NCBI GenBank assembly: GCA_028583405.1
Contig: JAPTMU010000109.1
Location: forward strand, 99,692-163,691
Source of the DNA: Pogonophryne albipinna
Lineage: Eukaryota; Chordata; Actinopteri; Perciformes; Artedidraconidae
Reading direction: 5' to 3'
DNA length: 64,000 bases
Each line of letters opens with the position of its first letter. Positions within the stretch are counted from its first letter, which is position 1. The notes under the pieces are model-generated. The model had not been told where the DNA came from, searched no databases, and worked only from the letters and a program-made list of their open reading frames with translations. Below are positions 52,078 to 64,000 of this stretch, one piece after another. The position numbers and the translations under genes were made by a program.

Positions 52078-53077
52078 NNNNNNNNNNNNNNNNNNNNNNN
52101 NNNNNNNNNNNNNNNNNNNNNNNNNNNNNNNNNNNNNNNNNNNNNNNNNNNNNNNNNNNNNNNNNNNNNNNNNNNNNNNNNNNNNNNNNNNNNNNNNNNN
52201 NNNNNNNNNNNNNNNNNNNNNNNNNNNNNNNNNNNNNNNNNNNNNNNNNNNNNNNNNNNNNNNNNNNNNNNNNNNNNNNNNNNNNNNNNNNNNNNNNNNN
52301 NNNNNNNNNNNNNNNNNNNNNNNNNNNNNNNNNNNNNNNNNNNNNNNNNNNNNNNNNNNNNNNNNNNNNNNNNNNNNNNNNNNNNNNNNNNNNNNNNNNN
52401 NNNNNNNNNNNNNNNNNNNNNNNNNNNNNNNNNNNNNNNNNNNNNNNNNNNNNNNNNNNNNNNNNNNNNNNNNNNNNNNNNNNNNNNNNNNNNNNNNNNN
52501 NNNNNNNNNNNNNNNNNNNNNNNNNNNNNNNNNNNNNNNNNNNNNNNNNNNNNNNNNNNNNNNNNNNNNNNNNNNNNNNNNNNNNNNNNNNNNNNNNNNN
52601 NNNNNNNNNNNNNNNNNNNNNNNNNNNNNNNNNNNNNNNNNNNNNNNNNNNNNNNNNNNNNNNNNNNNNNNNNNNNNNNNNNNNNNNNNNNNNNNNNNNN
52701 NNNNNNNNNNNNNNNNNNNNNNNNNNNNNNNNNNNNNNNNNNNNNNNNNNNNNNNNNNNNNNNNNNNNNNNNNNNNNNNNNNNNNNNNNNNNNNNNNNNN
52801 NNNNNNNNNNNNNNNNNNNNNNNNNNNNNNNNNNNNNNNNNNNNNNNNNNNNNNNNNNNNNNNNNNNNNNNNNNNNNNNNNNNNNNNNNNNNNNNNNNNN
52901 NNNNNNNNNNNNNNNNNNNNNNNNNNNNNNNNNNNNNNNNNNNNNNNNNNNNNNNNNNNNNNNNNNNNNNNNNNNNNNNNNNNNNNNNNNNNNNNNNNNN
53001 NNNNNNNNNNNNNNNNNNNNNNNNNNNNNNNNNNNNNNNNNNNNNNNNNNNNNNNNNNNNNNNNNNNNNNNNNNNNN
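52078..53077. other. assembly gap of exactly 1000 N
   Basis: The round length marks a placeholder gap, so distance and relative orientation across it are not established by sequence. The left contig ends inside the 16-bp satellite; the right contig starts in a different repeat. Confidence 0.99.
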
Positions 53078-53440
53078 GGCTACAAGGATCTGTTTGGGGT
53101 TTGGAGCAGGACACTTCAGAGACATGTCCTTAGTAACAGCTGGAAGAGAGGGGGGGGCTACAAGGATCTTGTGGGGTTTGGAGCAGGACACTTCAGAGAC
53201 ATGTCCTTAGTAACAGCTAGAAGAGAGGGGGGGGGGCTACAAGGATCTGTTTGGGGTTTGGAGCAGGACACTTCAGAGACATGTCCTTAGTAACAGCTGG
53301 AAGAGAGGGGGGGGCTACAAGGATCTGTTTGGGGTTTGGAGCAGGACACTTCAGAGACATGTCCTTAGTAACAGCTAGAAGAGAGGGGGGGGGGCTACAA
53401 GGATCTGTTTGGGGTTTGGAGCAGGACACTTCAGAGACAT
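53078..53440 (+). repeat. ~78-bp tandem repeat, ~5 copies
   Basis: Units contain GGCTACAAGGATCTGTTTGG, GGAGCAGGACACTTCAGAGA and CATGTCCTTAGTAACAGCT and end in a variable G run. The array is cut by the gap on its left. Confidence 0.95.
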
Positions 53441-53458
53441 GTTTTAATATATTTTTAT

Positions 53459-54073
53459 TAGGGTTCCAAGTTAACGCAAAAAAAAATTAACGCCACTAAT
53501 TATTTTAACGCGATTAACGCATGTGTATTTTTTGTCCTCGGCCGCCCCGTAGCTTCAGAGCATCGAGTTTAAAATACCATCTACAAGCTGATGCTGACAG
53601 CCCCGCTCCTGCCGCCCGCTTGCGGCAGACCACACTTCCACGCTCACCAGCAGGCACCGACTGGCCATCGGGAGGACCGGGAGGGTGTGTGTATGTGTGG
53701 CACGAGCGAGAGAGAGAGAACGGGCACACCTTACGTGTATTGTTGTTGTTAGCATCTGGTGCTAGCTAGCTGTGCTAACGAATATAAGGAGCGACACTTT
53801 GTATTGTATTGAATGAGAGAGGTTCCAGGTTGAATTGAGGCGGATATTCTTAATGTTCAGAGGTTGTTGTGTTTAATATTCATGAGAATATTTGTCATTA
53901 ATCCAATGATAATAAACAAACATTTGCATAAAGCATATTTGTCCACTCATATGTTGATAAGAGTGTTAAAAACTTGAAAGATATTCCTCTAAGGTTAATT
54001 TAGAACGGATAAAAAATATGCGATTAATTTGCGATTAATCGCGATTAACCATTTTAATCGACTGACAGCCCTA
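53459..54073. mobile_element. hAT-like non-autonomous element, 615 bp
   Basis: The left end TAGGGTTCCAAGTTAACGC and right end ACTGACAGCCCTA are inverted. Flanks ATTTTTAT (53451-53458) and ATTTTAAT (54074-54081) form an 8-bp target duplication with one mismatch. The interior has TTAACGCGATTAACGC and GCGATTAATCGCGATTAA near the ends, typical of this dispersed fish family, and no transposase. It landed at the junction between the 78-bp repeat and the satellite. Confidence 0.8.
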
Positions 54074-54083
54074 ATTTTAATAT

Positions 54084-57000
54084 ATCTGAGACCTGTAACA
54101 TCTGAGACCTGTAACATCTGAGACCCTGAGACCTGTAACATCTGAGACCAGTAATATCTGAGACCCTGAGACCTGTAACATCTGAGACCCGTAACTTCTG
54201 AGACCTGTAATATCTGAGACCTGTAACATCTGAGACCTGTAATATCTGAGACCCTGCGACCTGTAACATCTGAGACCCGTAACATCTGAGACCTGTAATA
54301 TCTAAGACCTGTCATATCTGAGACCTGTAACATCTGAGACCCGTAAAACATCTGAGACCCTGAGATCTATAACATCTGAGACCCGTAACATCTGAGACCT
54401 GTAACATCTGAGACCTGTAATATCTGAGACCTGTAATATCTGAGACCTGTAACATCTGAGACCCGTAAAACATCTGAGACCCTGAGACCTGTAACATCTG
54501 AGACCCGTAACATCTGAGACCTGTAACATCTGAGACCCGTAACATCTGAGACCTGTAACATCTGAGACCTGTAATATCTGAGACCCGTAACATCTGAGAC
54601 CTGTAACATCTGAGACCTGTAACATCTGAGACCTGTAATACCTGTAATATCTGAGACCTGTAACATCTGAGACCCGTAAAACATCTCAGACCCTGAGACC
54701 TGTAACATCTGAGACCCGTAACATCTGAGACCTGTAACATCTGAGACCCGTAACATCTGAGACCTGTAACATCTGAGACCTGTAATATCTGAGACCCGTA
54801 ACATCTGAGACCTGTAACATCTGAGACCTGTAACATCTGAGACCCGTAACATCTGAGACCTGTAACATCTGAGACCTGTAACATCTGAGACCTGTAATAT
54901 CTGAGACCCTGAGACCTGTAACATCTGAGACCTGTAATATCTGAGACCTGTAACATCTGAGACCTGAAACATCTGAGACCTGTAACATCTGAGACCTGTA
55001 ACATCTGAGACCCTGAGACCCGTAACATCTGAGACCCGTAACATCTGAGACCTGTAACATCTGAGACCCTGAGACCTGTAACATCTGAGACCCGTAACAT
55101 CTGAGACCTGTAACATCTGAGACCTGTAATATCTGAGACCTGTAACATCTGAGACCTGAAACATCTGAGACCTGTAACATCTGAGACCTGTAACATCTGA
55201 GACCCTGAGACCCGTAACTTCTGAGACCCGTAACATCTGAGACCTGTAATATCTGAGACCTTTAACATCTGAGACCCGTAACATCTGAGACCCGTAATAT
55301 CTGAGACCTGTAACATCTGAGACCCGTAACATCTGAGACCTGTAACATCTGAGACCTGTAACATCTGAGACCCGTAATATCTGAGACCTGTAACATCTGA
55401 GACCCGTAATATCTGAGACCCGTAACATCTGAGACCCGTAACATCTGTGACCCGTAACATCTGAGACCTGTAACATCTGAGACCTGTAATATCTGAGACC
55501 TGTAACATCTGAGACCCATAACATCTGAGACCCGTAACTTCTGAGACCTTTAACATCTGAGACCCTGAGACCTGTAACATCTGACACCTGTAACATCTGA
55601 GACCCGTAACATCTGAGACCTTTAACATCTGAGACCCTGAGACCTGTAACATCTGAGACCTGTAATATCTGAGACCTGTAATATCTGAGACCTGTAACAT
55701 CTGAGACCCATAACATCTGAGAACCGTAACATCTGAGACCTGTATCATCTGAGACCTTTAACATCTGAGACCCGTAACATCTGAGACCTGTAACATCTGA
55801 GACCTGTAATATCTGAGACCTGTAACATCTGAGACCCGTAACATCTGAGACCCGTAACTTCTGAGACCTTTAACATCTGAGACCCTGAGACCTGTAACAT
55901 CTGAGACCTGTAACATCTGAGACCTGTAACATCTGAGACCCGTAACATCTGAGACCTTTAACATCTGAGACCCTGAGACCTGTAACATCTGAGACCTGTA
56001 ACATCTGAGACCTGTAACATCTGAGACCCGTAACATCTGAGACCTGTAATATCTGAGACCCTGAGACCTGTAACATCTGAGACCTGTAATATCTGAGACC
56101 TGTAATATCTGAGACCTGTAACATCTGAGACCCCGTAACATCTGAGACCCGTAATATCTGAGACCTGTAACATCTGAGACCGTAACATCTGAGACCCTGT
56201 AACATCTGAGACCTGTAATCATCTGAGACCATGAGACCTGTAATCATCTGAGACCTGTAACATCTGAGACCTGTAACATCTGAGACCTGTAACATCTGAG
56301 ACCTGTAACATCTGAGACCCGTAACATCTGAGACCTGTAACATCTGCAGACCTGTAACATCTGAGACCTGTAATATCTGAGACCGTACATCTGAGACCTG
56401 TAACATCTGAGACCTGTAATATCTGAGACCTGTAACATCTGAGACCTGTAACATCTGAGACCCGTAACATCTGAGACCGTAACATCTGAGACCTGTATCA
56501 TCTGAGACCATGAACATCTGAGACCCGTAACATCTGAGACCCGTAACATCTGAGACCCTGTAACATCTGAGACCTGTAATATCTGAGACCTGTAACATCT
56601 GAGACCCGTAACATCTGAGACCTGTAACATCTGAGACCCGTAACTATCTGAGACCTGTAACATCTGAGACCCTGAGACCTGTAACATCTGAGACCTGTAA
56701 CATCTGAGACCTGTAACATCTGAGACCTGTAACATCTGAGACCCTGTAACATCTGAGACCTGTAACATCTGAGACCTGTAACATCTGAGACCTGTAACAT
56801 CTGAGACCTGTAACATCTGAGACCTGTAACATCTGAGACCTGTAATCATCTGAGACCTGTAACATCTGAGACCTGTAATATCTGAGACCTGTAATATCTG
56901 AGACCTGTAACATCTGAGACCCGTAACATCTGAGACCCGTAATATCTGAGACCTGTAACATCTGAGACCTGTAACATCTGAGACCCGTAACATCTGAGAC

Positions 57001-60000
57001 CTGTAATCATCTGAGACCTGTAACATCTGAGACCCGTAACATCTGAGACCCGTAACATCTGAGACCTGTAACATCTGAGACCTGTAATATCTGAGACCTG
57101 TAACATCTGAGACCTGTAACATCTGAGACCCGTAACATCTGAGACCTGTAACATCTGAGACCTGTAATATCCGAGACCTGTAACATCTGAGACCCGTAAC
57201 ATCTGAGACCTGTAACATCTGAGACCTGTAATATCCGAGACCTGTAACATCTGAGACCTGTAACATCTGAGACCCGTAACATCTGAGACCCGTAACATCT
57301 GAGACCTGTAACATCTGAGACCCGTAATATCTGAGACCTGTAACATCTGAGACCTGTAACATCTGAGACCCGTAACATCTGAGACCTGTAACATCTGAGA
57401 CCCGTAACATCTGAGTACCTGTAACATCTGAGACCTGTAACATCTGAGACCTGTAACATCTGAGACCTGTAACATCTGAGACCTGTAATATCTGAGACCC
57501 TGAGACCTGTAACATCTGAGACCTGTAATATCTGAGACCTGTAATATCTGAGACCTGTAACATCTGAGACCCATAACATCTGAGAACCGTAACATCTGAG
57601 ACCTGTATCATCTGAGACCTTTAACATCTGAGACCCGTAACATCTGAGACCCGTAACATCTGAGACCCGTAACATCTGAGACCCGTAACATCTGAGACCT
57701 GTAATATCTGAGACCTGTAACATCTGAGACCCGTAACATCTGAGACCCGTAACTTCTGAGACCTTTAACATCTGAGACCCTGAGACCTGTAACATCTGAG
57801 ACCTGTAACATCTGAGACCTGTAACATCTGAGACCCGTAACATCTGAGACCTTTAACATCTGAGACCCTGAGACCTGTAACATCTGAGACCTGTAACATC
57901 TGAGACCCGTAACATCTGAGACCTGTAACATCTGAGACCTGTAACATCTGAGACCTGTAATATCTGAGACCCTGAGACCTGTAACATCTGAGACCTGTAA
58001 TATCTGAGACCTGTAATATCTGAGACCTGTAACATCTGAGACCCGTAACATCTGAGACCCGTAATATCTGAGACCTGTAACATCTGAGACCCGTAACATC
58101 TGAGACCCGTAACATCTGAGACCTGTATCATCTGAGACCTTTAACATCTGAGACCCGTAACATCTGAGACCCGTAACATCTGAGACCTGTAACATCTGAG
58201 ACCTGTAATATCTGAGAACTGTAACATCTGAGACCTGTAACATCTGAGACCTGTAACATCTGAGACCCGTAACATCTGAGACCTGTAACATCTGAGACCT
58301 GTAATATCCGAGACCTGTAACATCTGAGACCTGTAACATCTGAGACCTGTAACATCTGAGACCCGTAACATCTGAGACCTGTAACATCTGAGACCTGTAA
58401 TATCCGAGACCTGTAACATCTGAGACCCGTAACATCTGAGACCCGTAACATCTGAGACCTGTAACATCTGAGACCCGTAATATCTGAGACCTGTAACATC
58501 TGAGACCTGTAACATCTGAGACCTGTAACATCTGAGACCTGTAACATCTGAGACCTGTAACATCTGAGACCCGTAACATCTGAGACCTGTAACATCTGAG
58601 ACCTTTAACATCTGAGACCCTGAGACCTGTAACATCTGAGACCTGTAACATCTGAGACCCTGTAACATCTGAGACCTGTAATATCTGAGACCTGTAATAT
58701 CTGAGACCTGTAACATCTGAGACCTGTAATCATCTGAGACCTGTAATATCTGAGACCTGTAAACATCTGAGACCGTAACATCTGAGACCCGTAACATCTG
58801 AGACCTGTAACATCTGAGACCTGTAATATCTGAGACCCGTAACATCTGAGACCCGTAACATCTGAGACCTGTAATCATCTGAGACCTGTAACATCTGAGA
58901 CCTGTAACATCTGAGACCCGTAACATCTGAGACCCTGTAACATCTGAGACCTGTAATCATCTGAGACCTGTAACATCTGAGACCTGTAACATCTGAGACC
59001 CGTAACATCTGAGACCTGTAACATCTGAGACCTGTAATATCTGAGACCTGTAACATCTGAGACCTGTAACATCTGAGACCTGTAACATCTGAGACCCTGT
59101 AACATCTGAGACCCGTAATATCTGAGACCTGTAACATCTGAGACCTGTAATCATCTGAGACCCGTAACATCTGAGACCGTAACATCTGAGACCCTGTAAC
59201 ATCTGAGACCTGTAACATCTGAGACCTGTAACATCTGAGACCTGTAACATCTGAGACCCTGTAACATCTGAGACCCGTAACTTCTGAGACCTTTAACATC
59301 TGAGACCCTGAGACCTGTAACATCTGACACCGGTAACATCTGAGACCCGTAACATCTGAGACCTTTAACATCTGAGACCCTGAGACCTGTAACATCTGAG
59401 ACCTGTAACATCTGAGACCCTGTAACATCTGAGACCTGTAACATCTGAGACCTGTAACATCTGAGACCTGTAATATCTGAGACCTGTATATCTGAGGACC
59501 TGTAACATCTGAGACCTGTAATATCTGAGACCTGTAATATCTGAGACCTGTAACATCTGAGACCCATAACATCTGAGAACCGTAACATATGAGACCTGTA
59601 TCATCTGAGACCTTTAACATCTGAGACCCGTAACATCTGAGACCTGTAACATCTGAGACCTGTAATATCTGAGACCTGTAACATCTGAGACCCGTAACAT
59701 CTGAGACCCGTAACTTCTGAGACCTTTAACATCTGAGACCCTGAGACCTGTAACATCTGAGACCCGTAACATCTGAGACCTTTAACATCTGAGACCCTGA
59801 GACCTGTAACATCTGAGACCTGTAACATCTGAGACCTGTAACATCTGAGACCCGTAACATCTGAGACCTGTAATATCTGAGACCCTGAGACCTGTAACAT
59901 CTGAGACCTGTAATATCTGAGACCTGTAATATCTGAGACCTGTAACATCTGAGACCCGTAACATCTGAGACCCGTAATATCTGAGACCTGTATCATCTGA

Positions 60001-63000
60001 GACCTTTAACATCTGAGACCCGTAACATCTGAGACCTGTAACATCTGAGACCTGTAATATCTGAGACCTGTAACATCTGAGACCCGTAACATCTGAGACC
60101 CGTAACTTCTGAGACCTTTAACATCTGAGACCCTGAGACCTGTAACATCTGAGACCTGTAACATCTGAGACCTGTAACATCTGAGACCCGTAACATCTGA
60201 GACCTTTAACATCTGAGACCCTGAGACCTGTAACATCTGAGACCTGTAACATCTGAGACCCGTAACATCTGAGACCTGTAACATCTGAGACCTGTAACAT
60301 CTGAGACCTGTAATATCTGAGACCCTGAGACCTGTAACATCTGAGACCTGTAATATCTGAGACCTGTAATATCTGAGACCTGTAACATCTGAGACCCGTA
60401 ACATCTGAGACCCGTAATATCTGAGACCTGTAACATCTGAGACCCGTAACATCTGAGACCCGTAACATCTGAGACCTGTATCATCTGAGACCTTTAACAT
60501 CTGAGACCCGTAACATCTGAGACCCGTAACATCTGAGACCTGTAACATCTGAGACCTGTAATATCTGAGACCTGTAACATCTGAGACCTGTAACATCTGA
60601 GACCTGTAACATCTGAGACCCGTAACATCTGAGACCTGTAACATCTGAGACCTGTAATATCCGAGACCTGTAACATCTGAGACCTGTAACATCTGAGACC
60701 TGTAACATCTGAGACCCGTAACATCTGAGACCTGTAACATCTGAGACCCGTAATATCTGAGACCTGTAACATCTGAGACCTGTAACATCTGAGACCCGTA
60801 ACATCTGAGACCCGTAAAATCTGAGTCCTGTAACATCTGAGACCTGTAACATCTGAGACCTGTAATATCTGAGACCCTGAGACCTGTAACTTCTGAGACC
60901 TGTAACATCTGAGACCTGTAATATCTGAGACCCGTAACATCTGAGACCTGTAACATCTGAGACCTGTAACATCTGAGACCCGTAACATCTGAGACCTGTA
61001 ACATCTGAGACCTGTAATATCTGAGACCCTGAGACCTGTAACATCTAAGACCTGTAATATCTGAGACCTGTAATATCTGAGACCTGTAACATCTGAGACC
61101 TGTAACATCTGAGACCCGTAACATCTGAGACCTGTAACATCTGAGACCTGTAATATCTGAGACACGTAACATCTGAGACCCGTAACATCTGAGACCTGTA
61201 TCATCTGAGACCTTTAACATCTGAGACCCGTAACATCTGAGACCCGTAATATCTGAGACCCGTAACATCTGAGACCCGTAACATCTGAGACCTTTAACAT
61301 CTGAGACCCGTAACATCTGAGACCCGTAACATCTGAGACCTGTAACATCTGAGACCTGTAACATCTGAGACCTGTAACATCTGAGACCTGTAACATCTGA
61401 GACCCGTAACATCTGAGACCTGTAACATCTGAGACCCTGTAATATCTGAGACCTGTAACATCTGAGACCCGTAACATCTGAGACCCGTAACATCTGAGAC
61501 CTGTAACATCTGAGACCTGTAATATCTGAGACCTGTAACATCTGAGACCCTGTAACATCTGAGACCCGTAACTATCTGAGACCTTTAACATCTGAGACCC
61601 GTAACATCTGAGACCCTGTAACATCTGAGACCTGTAACATCTGAGACCTGTAACATCTGAGACCCTGTAACATCTGAGACCTGTAACATCTGAGACCTGT
61701 AACATCTGAGACCCTGTAACATCTGAGACCTGTAACATCTGAGACCTGTAACATCTGAGACCTGTAATATCTGAGACCTGACCTGTAACATCTGAGACCT
61801 GTAATCATCTGAGACCTGTAATATCTGAGACCTGTAACATCTGAGACCTGTAACATCTGAGACCCTGTAACATCTGAGACCTGTAACATCTGAGACCTGT
61901 AACATCTGAGACCCGTAACATCTGAGACCGGCAACATCTGAGACCTGTAATATCTGAGACCTGTAACATCTGAGACCGTTAACATCTGAGACCCGTAACA
62001 TCTGAGACCTGTAACATCTGAGACCCTGTAATATCTGCAGAGACCTGTAACATCTGAGACCTGTAACATCTGAGACCGTAACAATCTGAGACCCGTACAT
62101 CTGAGACCTTAACATACTGAGACCTGTAACATCTGAGACCTGTAACATCTGAGACCTGTAACATCTGAGACCCGGTAACATCTGAGACCTGTAACATCTG
62201 AGACCTGTAACATCTGAGACCTGTAATAACATCTGAGACCTGTAACATCTGAGACCTGTAATATCTGAGACCTGTAACATCTGAGACCTGTAATATCTGA
62301 GACCCTGTAATATCTGAGACCTGTAACATCTGAGACCCGTAACATCTGAGACCCGTAACATCTGAGACCTGTAACATCTGAGACCCTGTAACATCTGAGA
62401 CCCGTAACATCTGAGACCCTGTATCATCTGAGACCCGTAACATCTGAGACCCTGTAACATCTGAGACCCTGTAACTATCTGAGACCTGTAACATCTGAGA
62501 CCTGTAACATCTGAGACCTGTAACATCTGAGACCTGTAACATCTGAGACCTGTAACATCTGAGACCTGTAATATCCTGAGACCTGTAACATCTGAGACCT
62601 GTAACATCTGAGACCCGTAACATCTGAGACCTGTAACATCTGAGACCTGTAATATCCGAGACCTGTAACATCTGAGACCTGTAACATCTGAGACCCGTAA
62701 CATCTGAGACCCGTAACATCTGAGACCCGTAATATCTGAGACCTGTAACATCTGAGACCTGTAACATCTGAGACCCGTAACATCTGAGACCTGTAACATC
62801 TCAGACCTGTAACATCTGAGACCTGTAACATCTGAGACCTGTAACATCTTAGACCTGTAACATCTGAGACCTGTAATATCTGAGACCCTGAGACCTGTAA
62901 CATCTGAGACCTGTAATATCTGAGACCTGTAATATCTGAGACCTGTAACATCTGAGACCCATAACATCTGAGAACCGTAACATCTGAGACCTGTATCATC

Positions 63001-64000
63001 TGAGACCTTTAACATCTGAGACCCGTAACATCTGAGACCCGTAACATCTGAGACCTGTAATATCTGAGACCTGTAACATCTGAGACCCGTAACATCTGAG
63101 ACCCGTAACTTCTGAGACCTTTAACATCTGAGACCCTGAGACCTGTAACATCTGAGACCTGTAACATCTGAGACCTGTAACATCTGAGACCCGTAACATC
63201 TGAGACCTTTAACATCTGAGACCCTGAGACCTGTAACATCTGAGACCTGTAACATCTGAGACCCGTAACATCTGAGACCTGTAACATCTGAGACCTGTAA
63301 CATCTGAGACCTGTAATATCTGAGACCCTGAGACCTGTAACATCTGAGACCTGTAATATCTGAGACCTGTAATATCTGAGACCTGTAACATCTGAGACCC
63401 GTAACATCTGAGACCCGTAATATCTGAGACCTGTAACATCTGAGACCCGTAACATCTGAGACCCGTAACATCTGAGACCTGTATCATCTGAGACCCGTAA
63501 CATCTGAGACCCGTAACATCTGAGACCCGTAACATCTGAGACCTGTAACATCTGAGACCTGTAATATCTGAGAACTGTAACATCTGAGACCTGTAACATC
63601 TGAGACCTGTAACATCTGAGACCCGTAACATCTGAGACCTGTAACATCTGAGACCTGTAACATCTGAGACCCGTAACATCTGAGACCTGTAACATCTGAG
63701 ACCTGTAATATCCGAGACCTGTAACATCTGAGACCTGTAACATCTGAGACCCGTAACATCTGAGACCCGTAACATCTGAGACCTGTAACATCTGAGACCC
63801 GTAATATCTGAGACCTGTAACATCTGAGACCTGTAACATCTGAGACCTGTAACATCTGAGACCTGTAACATCTGAGACCCGTAACATCTGAGACCCGTAA
63901 CATCTGAGACCTTTAACATCTGAGACCCTGCGACCTGTAACATCTGAGACCTGTAACATCTGAGACCCGTAACATCTGAGACCCGTAACATCTGAGACCT
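54084..64000 (-). repeat. 16-bp satellite, inverted orientation (CATCTGAGACCTGTAA)
   Basis: Reverse complement of the array before the gap, about 620 units, running past the right edge. The GATGATACAG marker appears on - at 55748, 57611, 58131, 59604, 59996, 60484, 61204, 62427, 62999 and 63487. At 61.5-62.6 kb many units have one-base insertions (ACCCTGTAAC, TAATCATC). Confidence 0.97.

Noticed and set aside
45322..63991. Dozens of overlapping frames of VSDVTGLRCYRSQML repeats
   Set aside because: A 16-bp stop-poor monomer read in rotating frames; open on whichever strand carries TTACAGGTCTCAGATG. Not a protein family.

Overview
The window looks like ray-finned fish (teleost) nuclear DNA. 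Genes are split by GT-AG introns. There are Tc1, hAT, Harbinger-like and L1-like relics, and roughly 60% of the sequenced bases lie in tandem arrays. No species can be named. A run of exactly 1000 N (52078-53077) marks a scaffold gap.

Genes, left to right. (1) A cysrt1-like gene on + (524-742), whose cysteine tail is knocked out of frame by an 11-G run. (2) A fragment duplicate of it (4964-5087). (3) An rnf224-like RING E3 ligase on + (5159-5401 and 11167-11460). (4) A complete nine-exon pisd gene on - (30982 down to 15977; 384 aa), encoding phosphatidylserine decarboxylase with its LGST self-cleavage site. It also has a separate alternative 5' coding exon (22623-22775) that resembles the human lipid-droplet isoform. 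(5) The last four exons of a prr14l-like gene on - (45236 down to 44271) with the Tantalus-like motif. In human, CYSRT1-RNF224 are neighbours on 9q34.3 and PISD-PRR14L on 22q12; here both pairs lie within 45 kb.

Between and inside the genes: rnf224 intron 1 holds an L1-like relic and a 36-bp array. Just after its poly(A) signal is a three-deep nest: Tc1 inside hAT inside a Harbinger-like element. Almost every pisd intron carries a tandem array. The 31.7-40.1 kb interval is an unequal inverted repeat built from a TG/CA minisatellite. From 45.3 kb to the right edge is a 16-bp satellite that lies in + orientation before the gap and - orientation after it.

Main observations. Several arrays are built from splice-site sequence: 31 copies of one pisd exon end with its donor, 23 juxtaposed acceptor/donor motifs just before rnf224 exon 2, and 16 donor-like copies after a prr14l exon. 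Separately, the two satellite halves are collinear inverted copies, either a giant palindrome or a duplicated and inverted contig.
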